Notes: generated from the letters alone by a model not told the origin. Shown: positions 50,783 through 59,503, counted from the stretch's first letter. The stretch: 64,000 bases of DNA from DASQZT01 sp963728965 (GCA_963728965.1 CAVSMH010000006.1:496001-560000); one strand, 5' to 3'. Numbers and translations are program-made.

Positions 50783-51691
50783 CTAACCAATCACCTTCTC
50801 GAGCACCGCCATGCGCACGGCGATGCCGTTCTCGACCTGGTTGAGAATCACGGAGCGCTGAGAGTCGGCCACCTCCGAGGACAGCTCGCGGCCACGGTTG
50901 ATGGGGCCGGGATGCATGACGATGACATCCGGGTTGGCCAGGTCCAGGTGCTCCAGCCGCAATCCGTAGAACTGGAAATACTCGCTGGCCGGGAACGCCG
51001 CCTCGTGCTGCCGCTCGAGCTGCACGCGCAGCATCATGATCACATCCGCATTGCGGATGGCTTCGCGAATGTCGGTGGTGCGCTCCACGCCCGGGGCGAG
51101 CTGGGCCAGTTCCACCGGCAACAGGGATGCCGGCCCGCACAGAACGATGGTGGCGCCGAATTTCGACAGCAGGTGCACGTTGGATCGCGCCACGCGGCTG
51201 TGGGCGATGTCGCCAATAATGGCCACACGCAGCCCCTCGAGCGCCGGCCGCCGGTCGAGAATGGTGCGCGCGTCGAGCAACGCCTGGGTGGGATGCTCAT
51301 GCGTGCCATCGCCCGCGTTAATAATCGGCGTATCCAGGTGGCGTGCCAGAAAGTGCGGCGCTCCCGAAGCCGCATGCCGCATCACGATGGCATCGGGGCG
51401 CATGGCGGCCAGGGTGTTCAGGGTGTCCACGAGGGACTCGCCCTTGGACACACTGGAGCCTGCCGCCGTGATCGACACCGCGTCGGCCCCCATGCGCTTG
51501 GCGGCAATCTCGAAGCTCGTGCGGGTACGAGTAGATGCCTCGTAGAAGAGGTTGACGATCAATTTCCCGCGCAGTGTATCGAGCTTCTTGACAGTCTGAC
51601 TCTGGATGGGCTGGAAATCTTTCGCGCGCACCAGGATGGCCTCGATCTCGGCGCGGTCCAGCTCTTCGATTCCAAGCAATCCGGCTGGCAT
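50783..51691 (-). CDS. pyrB: Aspartate carbamoyltransferase, catalytic subunit
   Basis: The 302-aa protein has the carbamoyl-phosphate motif ASTRTRTSFE, GDGTHEHPTQALLD, RVAIIGDIAHSRVARSN and the aspartate-site HPGPINRG. It makes carbamoyl-aspartate, the first committed step of pyrimidine synthesis. It lies 6 nt downstream of pyrR and 3 nt upstream of pyrC. No pyrI regulatory subunit is present, consistent with control through PyrR or with an ATCase-dihydroorotase complex as in other bacteria. Confidence 0.96.
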   Translation of the reverse strand: MPAGLLGIEELDRAEIEAILVRAKDFQPIQSQTVKKLDTLRGKLIVNLFYEASTRTRTSFEIAAKRMGADAVSITAAGSSVSKGESLVDTLNTLAAMRPDAIVMRHAASGAPHFLARHLDTPIINAGDGTHEHPTQALLDARTILDRRPALEGLRVAIIGDIAHSRVARSNVHLLSKFGATIVLCGPASLLPVELAQLAPGVERTTDIREAIRNADVIMMLRVQLERQHEAAFPASEYFQFYGLRLEHLDLANPDVIVMHPGPINRGRELSSEVADSQRSVILNQVENGIAVRMAVLEKVIG

Positions 51692-51697
51692 GGTGGT

Positions 51698-52261
51698 TCA
51701 GGCTTCGGTGCCGGCGGCCCGCTCCACCAGCAGCACTTTTTCCATCCCGTCTATCTCCTGAAACTTCACCTCGATGATCTCCAGGTCCGTCGTCTGCACG
51801 ACGCGGCCGATGAATCGGGCTTCAATCGGCAGCTCGCGGTGGCCTCGATCGATGAGCACCAACAGTTGTACCCGCGCCGGGCGCCCGTGGTCGAACAGCG
51901 CGTCGAGAGCCGCCCGGATGGTGCGGCCGGTATAGAGCACATCGTCGGTGAGGATGATGTCTTTGCCCGCCACCTCAAACGCAATCTCGGTCGCGCTCAC
52001 CACCGGCTTGATATCCACCGTGCTCAGGTCGTCGCGGTACAGATTGATGTCCAGAATTCCCACGGGAACCACGCGATTCTCCAGGGCCTCGATCTTGGCC
52101 GCCAGCCGGCGCGCCAGCGGCACGCCGCGACGTCGAATTCCGATGAACGCGAGCCGGTCGAGGTCATTCGTTTTCTCGAGAACCTCGTGCGCCAGGCGGA
52201 CCAGCGTCCGATCGATTTCCGACGCACTCATGAGCTGAGCTTTTTCGCGGGTAAGGGACAT
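51698..52261 (-). CDS. pyrR: Bifunctional pyr operon regulator/uracil phosphoribosyltransferase
   Basis: The 187-aa protein has the PRPP-binding motif DIILTDDVLYTGRTIRAAL, the N-terminal AFIGIRRRGVPLARRL and the C-terminal ELPIEARFIGRVV. PyrR binds pyr mRNA in a UMP-dependent way in Bacillus and also has UPRTase activity. GGAG lies 5 nt before the ATG. The 221-bp leader to 52482 holds a short hairpin (ACGGG/CCCGT, about 52282-52304), but no clear terminator or PyrR-binding loop was seen, so attenuation is unproven here. Confidence 0.95.
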   Translation of the reverse strand: MSLTREKAQLMSASEIDRTLVRLAHEVLEKTNDLDRLAFIGIRRRGVPLARRLAAKIEALENRVVPVGILDINLYRDDLSTVDIKPVVSATEIAFEVAGKDIILTDDVLYTGRTIRAALDALFDHGRPARVQLLVLIDRGHRELPIEARFIGRVVQTTDLEIIEVKFQEIDGMEKVLLVERAAGTEA

Positions 52262-52482
52262 AGAGCTCCGAAGGACAGCGTATCACGGGAGCGGCGGCCC
52301 GTAAGCTGTTGATTTTCCGTAGTGCGAGGTGCGGTTCGTTACCGTTTTACCTTGGCACTGTGTACTTTCGCAACAATGGCGGTACTTTTTTCATCTGTGT
52401 CGGAACCGGATCCGCTACCGCATTTCCGGGGCAAACCCCCGTATCCGACTGAGAGCAAGCGCACGGCTAGCAGTACTGGGAA

Positions 52483-53169
52483 ATGGCCCTTTCAGTGCTA
52501 ATCAAGACCCGCATGTATCCAGAACGGCAAACCCCCACGAGGGGTGTTGTGTCGGACCAGTGCGCACTCGCTGAGTTCGACACAAACAACCAGCAGAAGA
52601 ACAACAGCCGTTTCTCCAGGTCTCGACAAATGGTCGATTCCCTTCGCCGGGAATTTGTTTACTCGGAGAAGCGGGCCCGCGACTTTCTTTTTCAGGAGAT
52701 CGAAGCTACTCTCCGCAATAACCGTACCCGTCCGATCGTGTCCAGGTTGGCCCGTGAGGCGGCTGCCCGGGCGCGGCAGCGGGCGACGGAGGCAGCTTAC
52801 GATTTCTCGAACTGGGATACCGCGGGTAAGGCGACAATCAATGCCATGCTGGCGGCTGGCGCTCTCCTGTCGAACAATGGGAGCCCCATTCCGCTCACTG
52901 TGGCGGCACAAGCCACGGAGGTGGCCGGACTGACCGAAGATTATCGGGATACCACGGAAGCTTATCTTCTGGAGACTCTGATTCGCAGATTGGGAAATGT
53001 AAGCGCGCGCGACCACACAGCCTTAGCGCACGCGCTGTTCCGGCAATTCGATCGCACGGTTCCGATCGACGACCTGGAAGACCGGGTCGTGATGCTGCTT
53101 GCACGCCTTTCCGAGCGCATAGCGCTGGCCGAGGGCGGTACCTACTGCATCCTCGACAACCCCAGCTAG
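52483..53169 (+). CDS. Hypothetical, probably helical protein
   Basis: The 228-aa frame has coding-like codon use from about residue 50 on, with more A/T at third positions than its neighbours. The N-terminus is uncertain: ATG 52516 and ATG 52630 (MVDSLRREFVYSEKRARDF) are alternatives and 52630 fits best. The sequence is mostly amphipathic helix with clusters of Arg/Glu (SRLAREAAARARQRATEAAYDF; LEDRVVMLLARLSERIA). No signal peptide, membrane segment or known motif was seen. It stands in a gene-poor stretch between pyrR and the YceI gene and may be acquired. Confidence 0.55.
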   Translation: MALSVLIKTRMYPERQTPTRGVVSDQCALAEFDTNNQQKNNSRFSRSRQMVDSLRREFVYSEKRARDFLFQEIEATLRNNRTRPIVSRLAREAAARARQRATEAAYDFSNWDTAGKATINAMLAAGALLSNNGSPIPLTVAAQATEVAGLTEDYRDTTEAYLLETLIRRLGNVSARDHTALAHALFRQFDRTVPIDDLEDRVVMLLARLSERIALAEGGTYCILDNPS

Positions 53170-53377
53170 TCTTGCTGTACCTAAAGCTCTTCAGCCGTTT
53201 CGCTGTATCCGCCAATTAAAGCTCTGACGCCAGCTCGCGCGATCCAGGCGCAGCACCGCACCCATGCCGGCGCGGGCTACCGCCCGGGTAGCGCAAACTG
53301 GTCCTCCCCGCGACGTGCGCACTCACGGCGCCAGGGAGGCCGAGGGAAAACCAACCGTCAGTGTTGAGGGGATAACA

Positions 53378-54010
53378 ATGTCAAATCACGACGTATGCAA
53401 AATGTTCGCGCTGGTGAGCCTGGCGGCCGCCACCGCATTCGCTGCTAGTGTAACGAAGACCGGATCGACGACCGTGTCGGTTCAAAACGGATCGGCTGCA
53501 TTCGTGGCCAACACCAACGTGTCGGCCATCAGTGTCAAAGGCAAGTCCAACGCACTCGAGGCCAAGGTCAGCCTGCGGCGCAGTCCCGACGGGTTGCAGT
53601 TGGAGCATATCGATGCCAACCTGCCCGTCAAGACCCTGGTGACGGGGATGGGCATGCGCGATGAGCATATGCGCAAATACATCTTCACGACAGCCGATGG
53701 CAAGACGCCCGACCTGCATTTCGAAGCCGACAACGCCACCTGCTCCGGCAGCGGGCATGAAGCGGTGTGCCAGGTGGCCGGCAATCTCAGCATTCGCGGG
53801 ATCGCCAAGCCGTTCACCGTGCCGCTCAAGATCCGGGAGGACGGTTCGAGCTTCAAAGCCTCCGGGGACACCGTCGTGAAGCTGAGCACCTATGGCATCG
53901 AGAAGCCTTCGCAGCTCGGCGTAACGACCACCGACGACGTGCAGTTGCACTTCGAGTTCAACGCCAAGGCGTCGGCAGGCGATGCCGCCGCTATCGGAGG
54001 CACTCAATGA
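53378..54010 (+). CDS. YceI-family periplasmic lipid-binding protein
   Basis: ATG 53378 follows GAGGGG by about 7 nt and opens a signal peptide (FALVSLAAATAFAAS). The 210-aa product has the YceI/lipocalin-like pattern: ISVKGKSNALEAKVSLRR, KTLVTGMGMRDEHMRKYIFTTADGK and VAGNLSIRGIAKPFTVPL. YceI proteins bind long isoprenoid chains, such as quinones, in a beta-barrel. Its stop overlaps the start of the haem-motif barrel gene (ATGA), which is strong evidence that they work together. The upstream 208 bp contain a 6-bp hairpin (53276-53292) of unknown use. Confidence 0.87.
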   Translation: MSNHDVCKMFALVSLAAATAFAASVTKTGSTTVSVQNGSAAFVANTNVSAISVKGKSNALEAKVSLRRSPDGLQLEHIDANLPVKTLVTGMGMRDEHMRKYIFTTADGKTPDLHFEADNATCSGSGHEAVCQVAGNLSIRGIAKPFTVPLKIREDGSSFKASGDTVVKLSTYGIEKPSQLGVTTTDDVQLHFEFNAKASAGDAAAIGGTQ

Positions 54011-55164
54011 AGGGCCTCACCATCGCCACGTTGGGTTTGGCGATCGTTGGGGTAGGGCCGCTTACGCGGCCCGCCTTCGCCCTGCCCACCATGATTCGGC
54101 TGGGGTACGTAAACTGCGCGGCCTGTCATATCAGCCCCCAGGGGGGCGGTTTGCTGAATCCATATGGCCGCGGCATCGATCAGGCGCAGAGCCTGCAGGG
54201 AGGTGAGTACAAACCGCCGCAGAACAGTCTGGCGAAGGCGTCGAGCTGGGGCGGGCGGATTACGCAGGATTTCCGGATGGTGGGCCAGGAGACTCTCAGC
54301 ACGTCCACCAACGCGCCTCTGATCGGATCCCTGCGCAGCCGTTTCATGTACCGCAATAATACCGAATTGGGAAAGGGCTTCCGCATCTCCGCCGTGGTGG
54401 TGGGGGAGAACATGGCCGCGCCCCGGCCCGGGCTGGCGTACGACCCGCCGGCCCGGCCGACGGAGGTGTACGTACCCACGGCGCTGATCTCGTATCGTCC
54501 GTCGAAAACGCTCGAGTTCTCGGTTGGACGGGATCAGTTGCCGACGGGCCTGAACCTTCCGGACCTGGGTGTGTACATCCACGCCCGCGACCAGTGGGGG
54601 GCTTATGATGCACCCACGCAGGCGAAGATGTTCTGGTGGGGAAACCGGTACACGATCAGCCCGTACGTGTTTGCTCCCGGCGGCAATGAACGCGCCGGCT
54701 TCCACGAATCGGGCGGCGGCCTTCTGGCCGAAGTGGATGTGCTGGGCAATCACCGCACCGTAGTGGGCGTCAACGGCCTGCATGGTGTGTCGCACAACCT
54801 CGACCGCACGACGGTGGGTCCTTATGCCCGGCTGGGGTTCGGCCGGTGGGGGATCTTCCTGGAGCACGACATCACCGATCGTGCGCTGAACAACGTGGCT
54901 CATCCCGTGCAGTTCCGGCAGGAGGCGAGTTACGGGCAGGTGTTCTTCGCGGTGCGCGAGTGGCTGGTTCCGTCGATCGGCATCGAGCGTCTCATTGTCC
55001 ACAAGCCGTACAAGGAGACTCTGGTTGCGCCGCGGTTCGAACTTTCGGCGCGGCTTTCCAACAACTTCACACTCGGACTCTCCTCCCGCATCCAGGAGAA
55101 TCCAATCACCGGCAAGGTGGCGCCGATGGTAGCGCTCCAGCTTGCCATGAAAACGGTCAACTAG
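54007..55164 (+). CDS. Outer-membrane barrel-like protein with N-terminal c-type haem motif
   Basis: The 385-aa protein has a signal peptide (LAIVGVGPLTRPAFA), then YVNCAACHISPQGGGLLNPYGR: the CxxCH haem c site (Cys37, Cys40, His41) with a conserved P-x-GGG-x-L-x-x-YGR tail. The rest is beta-strand-rich with alternating aromatics (LRSRFMYRNN; ALISYRPSKTLEFSVGRD; LAEVDVLGNHRTVVGVNG; RFELSARLSNNFTLGLSSR), as in porin-like barrels, though there is no terminal Phe. It is translationally coupled to YceI. A haem at the mouth of an outer membrane barrel would suit electron exchange, but this is inference. Confidence 0.8.
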   Translation: MKGLTIATLGLAIVGVGPLTRPAFALPTMIRLGYVNCAACHISPQGGGLLNPYGRGIDQAQSLQGGEYKPPQNSLAKASSWGGRITQDFRMVGQETLSTSTNAPLIGSLRSRFMYRNNTELGKGFRISAVVVGENMAAPRPGLAYDPPARPTEVYVPTALISYRPSKTLEFSVGRDQLPTGLNLPDLGVYIHARDQWGAYDAPTQAKMFWWGNRYTISPYVFAPGGNERAGFHESGGGLLAEVDVLGNHRTVVGVNGLHGVSHNLDRTTVGPYARLGFGRWGIFLEHDITDRALNNVAHPVQFRQEASYGQVFFAVREWLVPSIGIERLIVHKPYKETLVAPRFELSARLSNNFTLGLSSRIQENPITGKVAPMVALQLAMKTVN

Positions 55165-55187
55165 CCCCCAGGGCCACAAACAACGAT

Positions 55188-55224
55188 CGCCACGGCGGCG
55201 GGCCGTTCGCCCGCCGTCGTGGCG
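55188..55224. terminator. Strong hairpin between convergent genes
   Basis: Two 16-nt arms (55188-55203 and 55209-55224) pair with a single G-T/G-U position and a 5-nt loop. It lies between the haem-barrel gene (plus) and the sugar transporter gene (minus). On the minus strand it is followed by a T-rich stretch (ATCGTTGTTTGT), so it suits the transporter better; on the plus side there is no T tract. It could end both. Confidence 0.7.
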
Positions 55225-55239
55225 CAAACCGCAAGACCT

Positions 55240-56568
55240 TCAGGCGATGCCCAGCCGGTGCTCCATCTCTTCCAGCGAATGGCCCTTGGTTTCAGGGAAC
55301 AGCAACAGCACCACGAAGAACTGCACGACCATCATCGCCGCGAAAAACACGAAAGGGATTCCGCCCGAGGCGGCGGCCAGCACGGGAAACATGTGGGCGA
55401 TGATGGCGTTCATGATCCAGTGGGTGAAGCTGCCCAGGCTCTGACCCTTGGCTCTCACGCGCGTGGGGAATATCTCGCTGAGGTACACCCAGATCACCGC
55501 GCCCTGGGAAAAGGCGAAGAAGGCAATGAAACCCACCAGGCACCAGACCAGCAGGTCCTGGTGCCTGCCAGTCAGGAAAATGGCGGCCACGCCGCCCAGC
55601 GAGGCGGCCGTTCCTACCGAGCCGACCAGCAACAGTTTCCTGCGCCCGGCGCGGTCGATCAGCAGCATCGCCACGATGGTTGCCGCGAGATTCGTCGCGC
55701 CTACCGCCACCGCCTGAAGATCGCTCGAGACCTTGGTGAAGCCGGCTCTCTCGAAGATGTAGTTGAGGTAGTAGAGCACGGCATTGATGCCCGAGAGCTG
55801 ATTGAACAGGGCCAAGGACACCGCCAGGAAGATCGGGAAGCGGTACTTGCGGGAGAACAGCGGCTCGTCGGACAAGCCGTGCCGCCGATCGAGCGATTGC
55901 ACGATCTCGTCCATATCGGCCTTGTAGTTGGGGTCGCCGATCTCACGCAGCACCTCCTCGGCTTCGGCGGTGCGCCCCTGCTTCGCCAGCCAGCGCGGGC
56001 TCTCCGGAATCGAAAACAGCAAGGCGCTGAAGAGGGCCGCGGGGAGCGCCGCGACGCCCAGTTTCCAGCGCCACTCGAGGTCGCCGAAGCCCGCCGCGCC
56101 GATCAGGTAGTTGGAGAAGTACGCCAGTAAAATGCCGAATACGATGTTGAACTGGAAGAATCCTACCAGGCGCCCGCGCTGTTGAGCCGGGGCGATTTCG
56201 GCGATGTACATGGGGCCCAGGACCGACGATGCGCCGATGGCGAGGCCGCCCAGGAAGCGCGCCACAATCAGTGAATACCATCCGAATGCGAACGCGCAAC
56301 CCAGCGCGGAGATCAGGTACAGGACGGCGATGATGCGGAGGCTCCCGCGCCGGCCGTACCGGTCGCCCGGAATGCCGCCGAACATCGCCCCCAACACGGT
56401 ACCCCAGAGGGCCGATGCCACCGTAATTCCGAGCGTGGTAGAGGTGAGCCCGTAGGTGGAGGTGAGGGCGCCGGTGGTACCCGAGATGACTGCCGTGTCG
56501 AACCCGAACAGCAGGCCTCCCAATGCAGCCACAACCGAACTCTTGGCCAGATTCGCGTTAAGTTGCAT
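55240..56568 (-). CDS. Sugar porter (SP) family MFS transporter
   Basis: The 442-aa protein has twelve predicted helices and sugar-porter signatures: GGLLFGFDTAVISG, DRYGRRGSL (the D-R-x-G-R-R/K loop), ARFLGGLAIGASSVLGPMYIAEIAPAQQRGR, PESPRWLAKQGR, ALFNQLSGINAVLYYLNYIFE and a final PETKGHSLEEME. These are the classic GLUT/XylE-type elements; the substrate is probably a hexose or pentose taken up with H+. GGAG lies before its ATG. No sugar gene is adjacent. Confidence 0.93.
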   Translation of the reverse strand: MQLNANLAKSSVVAALGGLLFGFDTAVISGTTGALTSTYGLTSTTLGITVASALWGTVLGAMFGGIPGDRYGRRGSLRIIAVLYLISALGCAFAFGWYSLIVARFLGGLAIGASSVLGPMYIAEIAPAQQRGRLVGFFQFNIVFGILLAYFSNYLIGAAGFGDLEWRWKLGVAALPAALFSALLFSIPESPRWLAKQGRTAEAEEVLREIGDPNYKADMDEIVQSLDRRHGLSDEPLFSRKYRFPIFLAVSLALFNQLSGINAVLYYLNYIFERAGFTKVSSDLQAVAVGATNLAATIVAMLLIDRAGRRKLLLVGSVGTAASLGGVAAIFLTGRHQDLLVWCLVGFIAFFAFSQGAVIWVYLSEIFPTRVRAKGQSLGSFTHWIMNAIIAHMFPVLAAASGGIPFVFFAAMMVVQFFVVLLLFPETKGHSLEEMEHRLGIA

Positions 56569-56791
56569 GGAACTCCGTGGTTCCGGGCGGCAGGGCGCCG
56601 GATTTCAATGCAAGCGTAGCACAGGTCCTGCCGCCGCCCGCCGGCACGGGCAGCCGCTATTCGGATATGGGGACCGGAAACCGGGACGTACCCGCAGTAC
56701 GTACCAGGACGCGCGAGGATTGCCCTCTTCCGCCCGTTTGGCCCAACATAGTAACGGCAAATCCGAGTTGAAGATTGCCGAATCGGAGACT

Positions 56792-57559
56792 ATGAAAACC
56801 AACACGATCTTTTTTCTCCTACTACTTTGCGTGTTCGTGTCCACCGCGGCGGCGGGTCCTGTCGGCATCAGCGCTTCTGCTTCCTATAACGGCGGGCTGA
56901 GCGGCAGTTGGAGTTTCGCCTATACCGACGGTGCGCCCGACCTGTATTTACAGAAGATCACCATCGACCTGAGCGGTACGGATCTGCGTTTCGACACTTG
57001 GCCCGGGAACTTCGGCTCTTTGGCAAATCAGGACATCGCCAACTTCTCCGGCACCAACACCACCACCGGACTGGACGAGGTCTCAGCTTCCGGGATGACC
57101 CTCGACGGCGGCCTTTTCGTTTCATTCAGCTTCAACAACTTCCTGCCGGGAATGGTTTTCAGCTTTGGGGCCGATGTCGATCACCCCGACCCCAGTTTGC
57201 TCAGCTTGCAGAACTGTGCCGCCCTGCCCCCACTCGCCCGGTTGAGCTGCAATTTGAACAACGCGGGGCGCGCGGCCACCAATAGTGCCCGGTTGCTGGA
57301 CGCGGAGTGGGTAGGTCCGAACGACATGGCCGGGGCCATGGTGAGTTTCCAGTTTGGAGGCCTCAACTACCCGACCCGCACGATCAACGGAACTTTCGGA
57401 TCGGTCACCCTGCGCGATGTCATCGACCGGCTGTTGGAGGGTGAGGGCGGGGACGCGTTCTCCAACCAGACCACCGCGGAAGCGCCGGAACCCGCCACGT
57501 TTGCGATTTTCGGAGCGGGCCTGGCGGCTTTAGGTCTTCTGCGGCGCATCCGCCGCTGA
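56792..57559 (+). CDS. Exported protein with PEP-CTERM sorting signal
   Basis: GGAG sits 4 nt before the ATG. The 255-aa protein has a signal peptide (IFFLLLLCVFVSTAAAG), a beta-rich, Asn/Ser/Gly-rich body, and the C-terminal tripartite sorting signal APEPATFAIFGAGLAALGLLRRIRR's elements: PEP, hydrophobic helix, arginine cluster. PEP-CTERM proteins are processed by exosortase and often linked with exopolysaccharide. No exosortase is in the window. The 223-bp upstream gap has no clear promoter. Function is unknown. Confidence 0.83.
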   Translation: MKTNTIFFLLLLCVFVSTAAAGPVGISASASYNGGLSGSWSFAYTDGAPDLYLQKITIDLSGTDLRFDTWPGNFGSLANQDIANFSGTNTTTGLDEVSASGMTLDGGLFVSFSFNNFLPGMVFSFGADVDHPDPSLLSLQNCAALPPLARLSCNLNNAGRAATNSARLLDAEWVGPNDMAGAMVSFQFGGLNYPTRTINGTFGSVTLRDVIDRLLEGEGGDAFSNQTTAEAPEPATFAIFGAGLAALGLLRRIRR

Positions 57560-57580
57560 ACCCGTTTTCGCTGCGCCCGC

Positions 57581-57608
57581 GGCCGAGCCCGTCCGTAGGG
57601 GCCCGGCC
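57581..57608 (+). terminator. Hairpin downstream of PEP-CTERM gene
   Basis: GGCCG-A-GCCC (57581-57590) pairs with GGGC-C-CGGCC (57599-57608) across an 8-nt loop, with one mismatch. It starts 22 nt after the stop codon. No T tract follows, so it may be a transcript end or an mRNA-stabilising stem. Confidence 0.45.
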
Positions 57609-57699
57609 GGAGCACCCACCGCCGCGGCCGGTTGGCCTGGCCCGCACCGCGTGAGCGCTCGGGGCTCGCGCTGGATCGGATTTGGCGGATAATCCTCCT

Positions 57700-59346
57700 A
57701 TGCCGGGCCTGTTACCCCTCCTGCTGTTCGCCGCCGCCGCAGTCCAGCCCTACGACGTCGTCATCCGCAACGGCCACATCGTTGACGGCTCGGGCTCCCC
57801 CTGGTATGCCGCCGACCTGGGAATCCGCAATGGCAGGATCGCCGCCATCGGCCGGCTCGCCGATGCGCCGGCGAAGCGCAGCATCGATGCCCGCGGCATG
57901 GTGGTGGCGCCGGGCTTCATCGACATGCTGGGACAGTCGGAGCTGACCATTCTGGTGAACCCGCACCTGCCTTCCAAGGTCTACCAGGGCATTACCACGG
58001 AGGTGACCGGAGAAGGCGGCTCGGTTGCCCCGTTGAACGATGCGCTGATCCGGACGGACCGGGTGCTCTACGAACACTACGGTATCCAACCCTCGTGGCG
58101 CACGTTTCGCGAGTACTTCGCGCGCCTCCGCAAGCAGGGCATGGGCATCAACCTGGCCAGCTACGTGGGCGCGACGCAGGTGCGGCGGTTGGTGTTGGGC
58201 GATGACAACCGCGCCCCTACGCCGGCCGAGCTCGACCGCATGCGGGCCCAGGTCGCGGAGGCCATGCGGGACGGCGCCGTGGGCCTCTCCACCTCGCTCC
58301 AGTACGCGCCCGCGCCGTACGCCACCACCGAGGAGCTCATCGCCTTGGCCGCGGAGGCGGCCAAGGCCGGGGGCATCTACGCCTCGCACATTCGCAACGA
58401 AGGAGACTCCATTCCGACGGCGCTGGACGAGGCCTTCCGGATCGGCCGCGAAGCGCACATCCCGGTGGAGATCTGGCATTTGAAGGCGGCCGGCAAGGCC
58501 AATTGGGGGCGCATGCCCGAGATAGTGGCGCGCATCGAGGCGGCGCGGAAATCGGGGGTAGACGTCGCCGCCGATACCTACGCGTATCCTGCCGCCTTCA
58601 ATTCCTTCTCGGCGATCATTCCACCTTGGGCCCACGATGGCGGCGACCGCAAGCTGATCGAGCGCTTGAAGGACCCGGCGACGCGGGCGCGCATCCGCGC
58701 CGAGATGGAGAGTCCCGCGAAGGAGTGGGATAACGAATGGCAGCAGGTGACCGGGCCCGAAGGATTCCTGATCGGCGCCGTGCAGAATCCCAAGCTGCTG
58801 CCGCTTCAGGGCAAGTCGTTGGCCGAGGTAGCCAAGCTCTGGAACAAGGATCCTATCGATGCCGCTTTCGATCTGCTGATCGAAGACGACGCCTTCACGA
58901 ACGTGGCGCTGTTTGTCATGTCCGAGCCGGATGTGACCCTGGCCTTACAGCAACCTTGGGTTTCGGTGTGCAACGATTCGCAAGGCGCCGCGTCCGATGG
59001 CCTGTTGGGCAAGGAGCATCCGCATCCGCGCGCTTACGGAACGTTCCCGCGCATCCTCCGTAAGTATGTCCGCGAGGAACACAAGCTGACGCTCGAAGAC
59101 GCGATTCGCAAGTTCACGGCGCTCCCCGCCGGGCGGATGCGTTTCGCGGATCGGGGCGCGCTCAAGAGCGGTATGTGGGCGGATGTGGTGGTGTTCGATC
59201 CGGACACCATCCGCGACACCGCCAGCTTCGCCAACCCTAACCAGCTCGCCCAGGGGATGCGGTTCGTGCTGGTGAACGGCGTGGCGGTGATCGAGGAAGG
59301 AAAGATGACCAACGCCCTGCCGGGGCAGGTGGTGATGCACCGGTAG
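57700..59346 (+). CDS. N-acyl-D-amino-acid deacylase (D-aminoacylase) family amidohydrolase
   Basis: The 548-aa protein starts at ATG 57700; GATAAT ends 6 nt before it and there is no ribosome site. A signal-like N-terminus (LLPLLLFAAAAVQ) suggests export. Signatures: YDVVIRNGHIVDGSGSPWYAADLGIRNGRI, VVAPGFIDMLGQSEL, GGIYASHIRNEGDS, VPVEIWHLKAAGKANWG, and GALKSGMWADVVVFDPDTI. The usual FIDxHxH metal motif is FIDMLGQ here, so one or two metal-binding His are replaced; D-aminoacylases use a Cys site and a partial His set, so activity is not excluded. The enzyme would release D-amino acids from N-acyl forms. An exported aminotransferase gene follows. Confidence 0.85.
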   Translation: MPGLLPLLLFAAAAVQPYDVVIRNGHIVDGSGSPWYAADLGIRNGRIAAIGRLADAPAKRSIDARGMVVAPGFIDMLGQSELTILVNPHLPSKVYQGITTEVTGEGGSVAPLNDALIRTDRVLYEHYGIQPSWRTFREYFARLRKQGMGINLASYVGATQVRRLVLGDDNRAPTPAELDRMRAQVAEAMRDGAVGLSTSLQYAPAPYATTEELIALAAEAAKAGGIYASHIRNEGDSIPTALDEAFRIGREAHIPVEIWHLKAAGKANWGRMPEIVARIEAARKSGVDVAADTYAYPAAFNSFSAIIPPWAHDGGDRKLIERLKDPATRARIRAEMESPAKEWDNEWQQVTGPEGFLIGAVQNPKLLPLQGKSLAEVAKLWNKDPIDAAFDLLIEDDAFTNVALFVMSEPDVTLALQQPWVSVCNDSQGAASDGLLGKEHPHPRAYGTFPRILRKYVREEHKLTLEDAIRKFTALPAGRMRFADRGALKSGMWADVVVFDPDTIRDTASFANPNQLAQGMRFVLVNGVAVIEEGKMTNALPGQVVMHR

Positions 59347-59375
59347 CGATCGACGCCTTCGGATTGGCGCGCGCC

Positions 59376-59453
59376 ATTCCAGGGCGGGAGGAAAGGCTGC
59401 CGCCGGTGGCACTCGGCCTACGGAAGCCCGCCGAAGGCCACTCATCCTGGAAT
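59376..59453. other. Long-range nested inverted repeat
   Basis: ATTCCAGG (59376-59383) pairs with CCTGGAAT (59446-59453), and inside it GGCGGG (59383-59388) pairs with CCCGCC (59427-59432). The transcript could fold into a branched structure between the deacylase stop and the promoter at 59468. It may end transcription of the deacylase gene. Confidence 0.4.
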
Positions 59454-59467
59454 TCACCCGAAATCGA

Positions 59468-59497
59468 TTGACACACCCTACCCGAACCTGCTATCTT
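59468..59497 (+). promoter_or_regulatory. Sigma-70 type promoter of the aminotransferase gene
   Basis: A perfect -35 TTGACA (59468-59473) and -10 TATCTT (59492-59497) are separated by 18 nt. The transcript would start near 59504, leaving about 165 nt of leader before the ATG at 59669. Confidence 0.75.
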
Positions 59498-59503
59498 CCA
59501 CCC

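Noticed and set aside
50000..52312. 770-codon plus-strand frame opposite pyrC-pyrB-pyrR
   Set aside because: The minus strand has three textbook pyrimidine genes; the plus frame is an antisense artefact rich in His, Gly and Arg.
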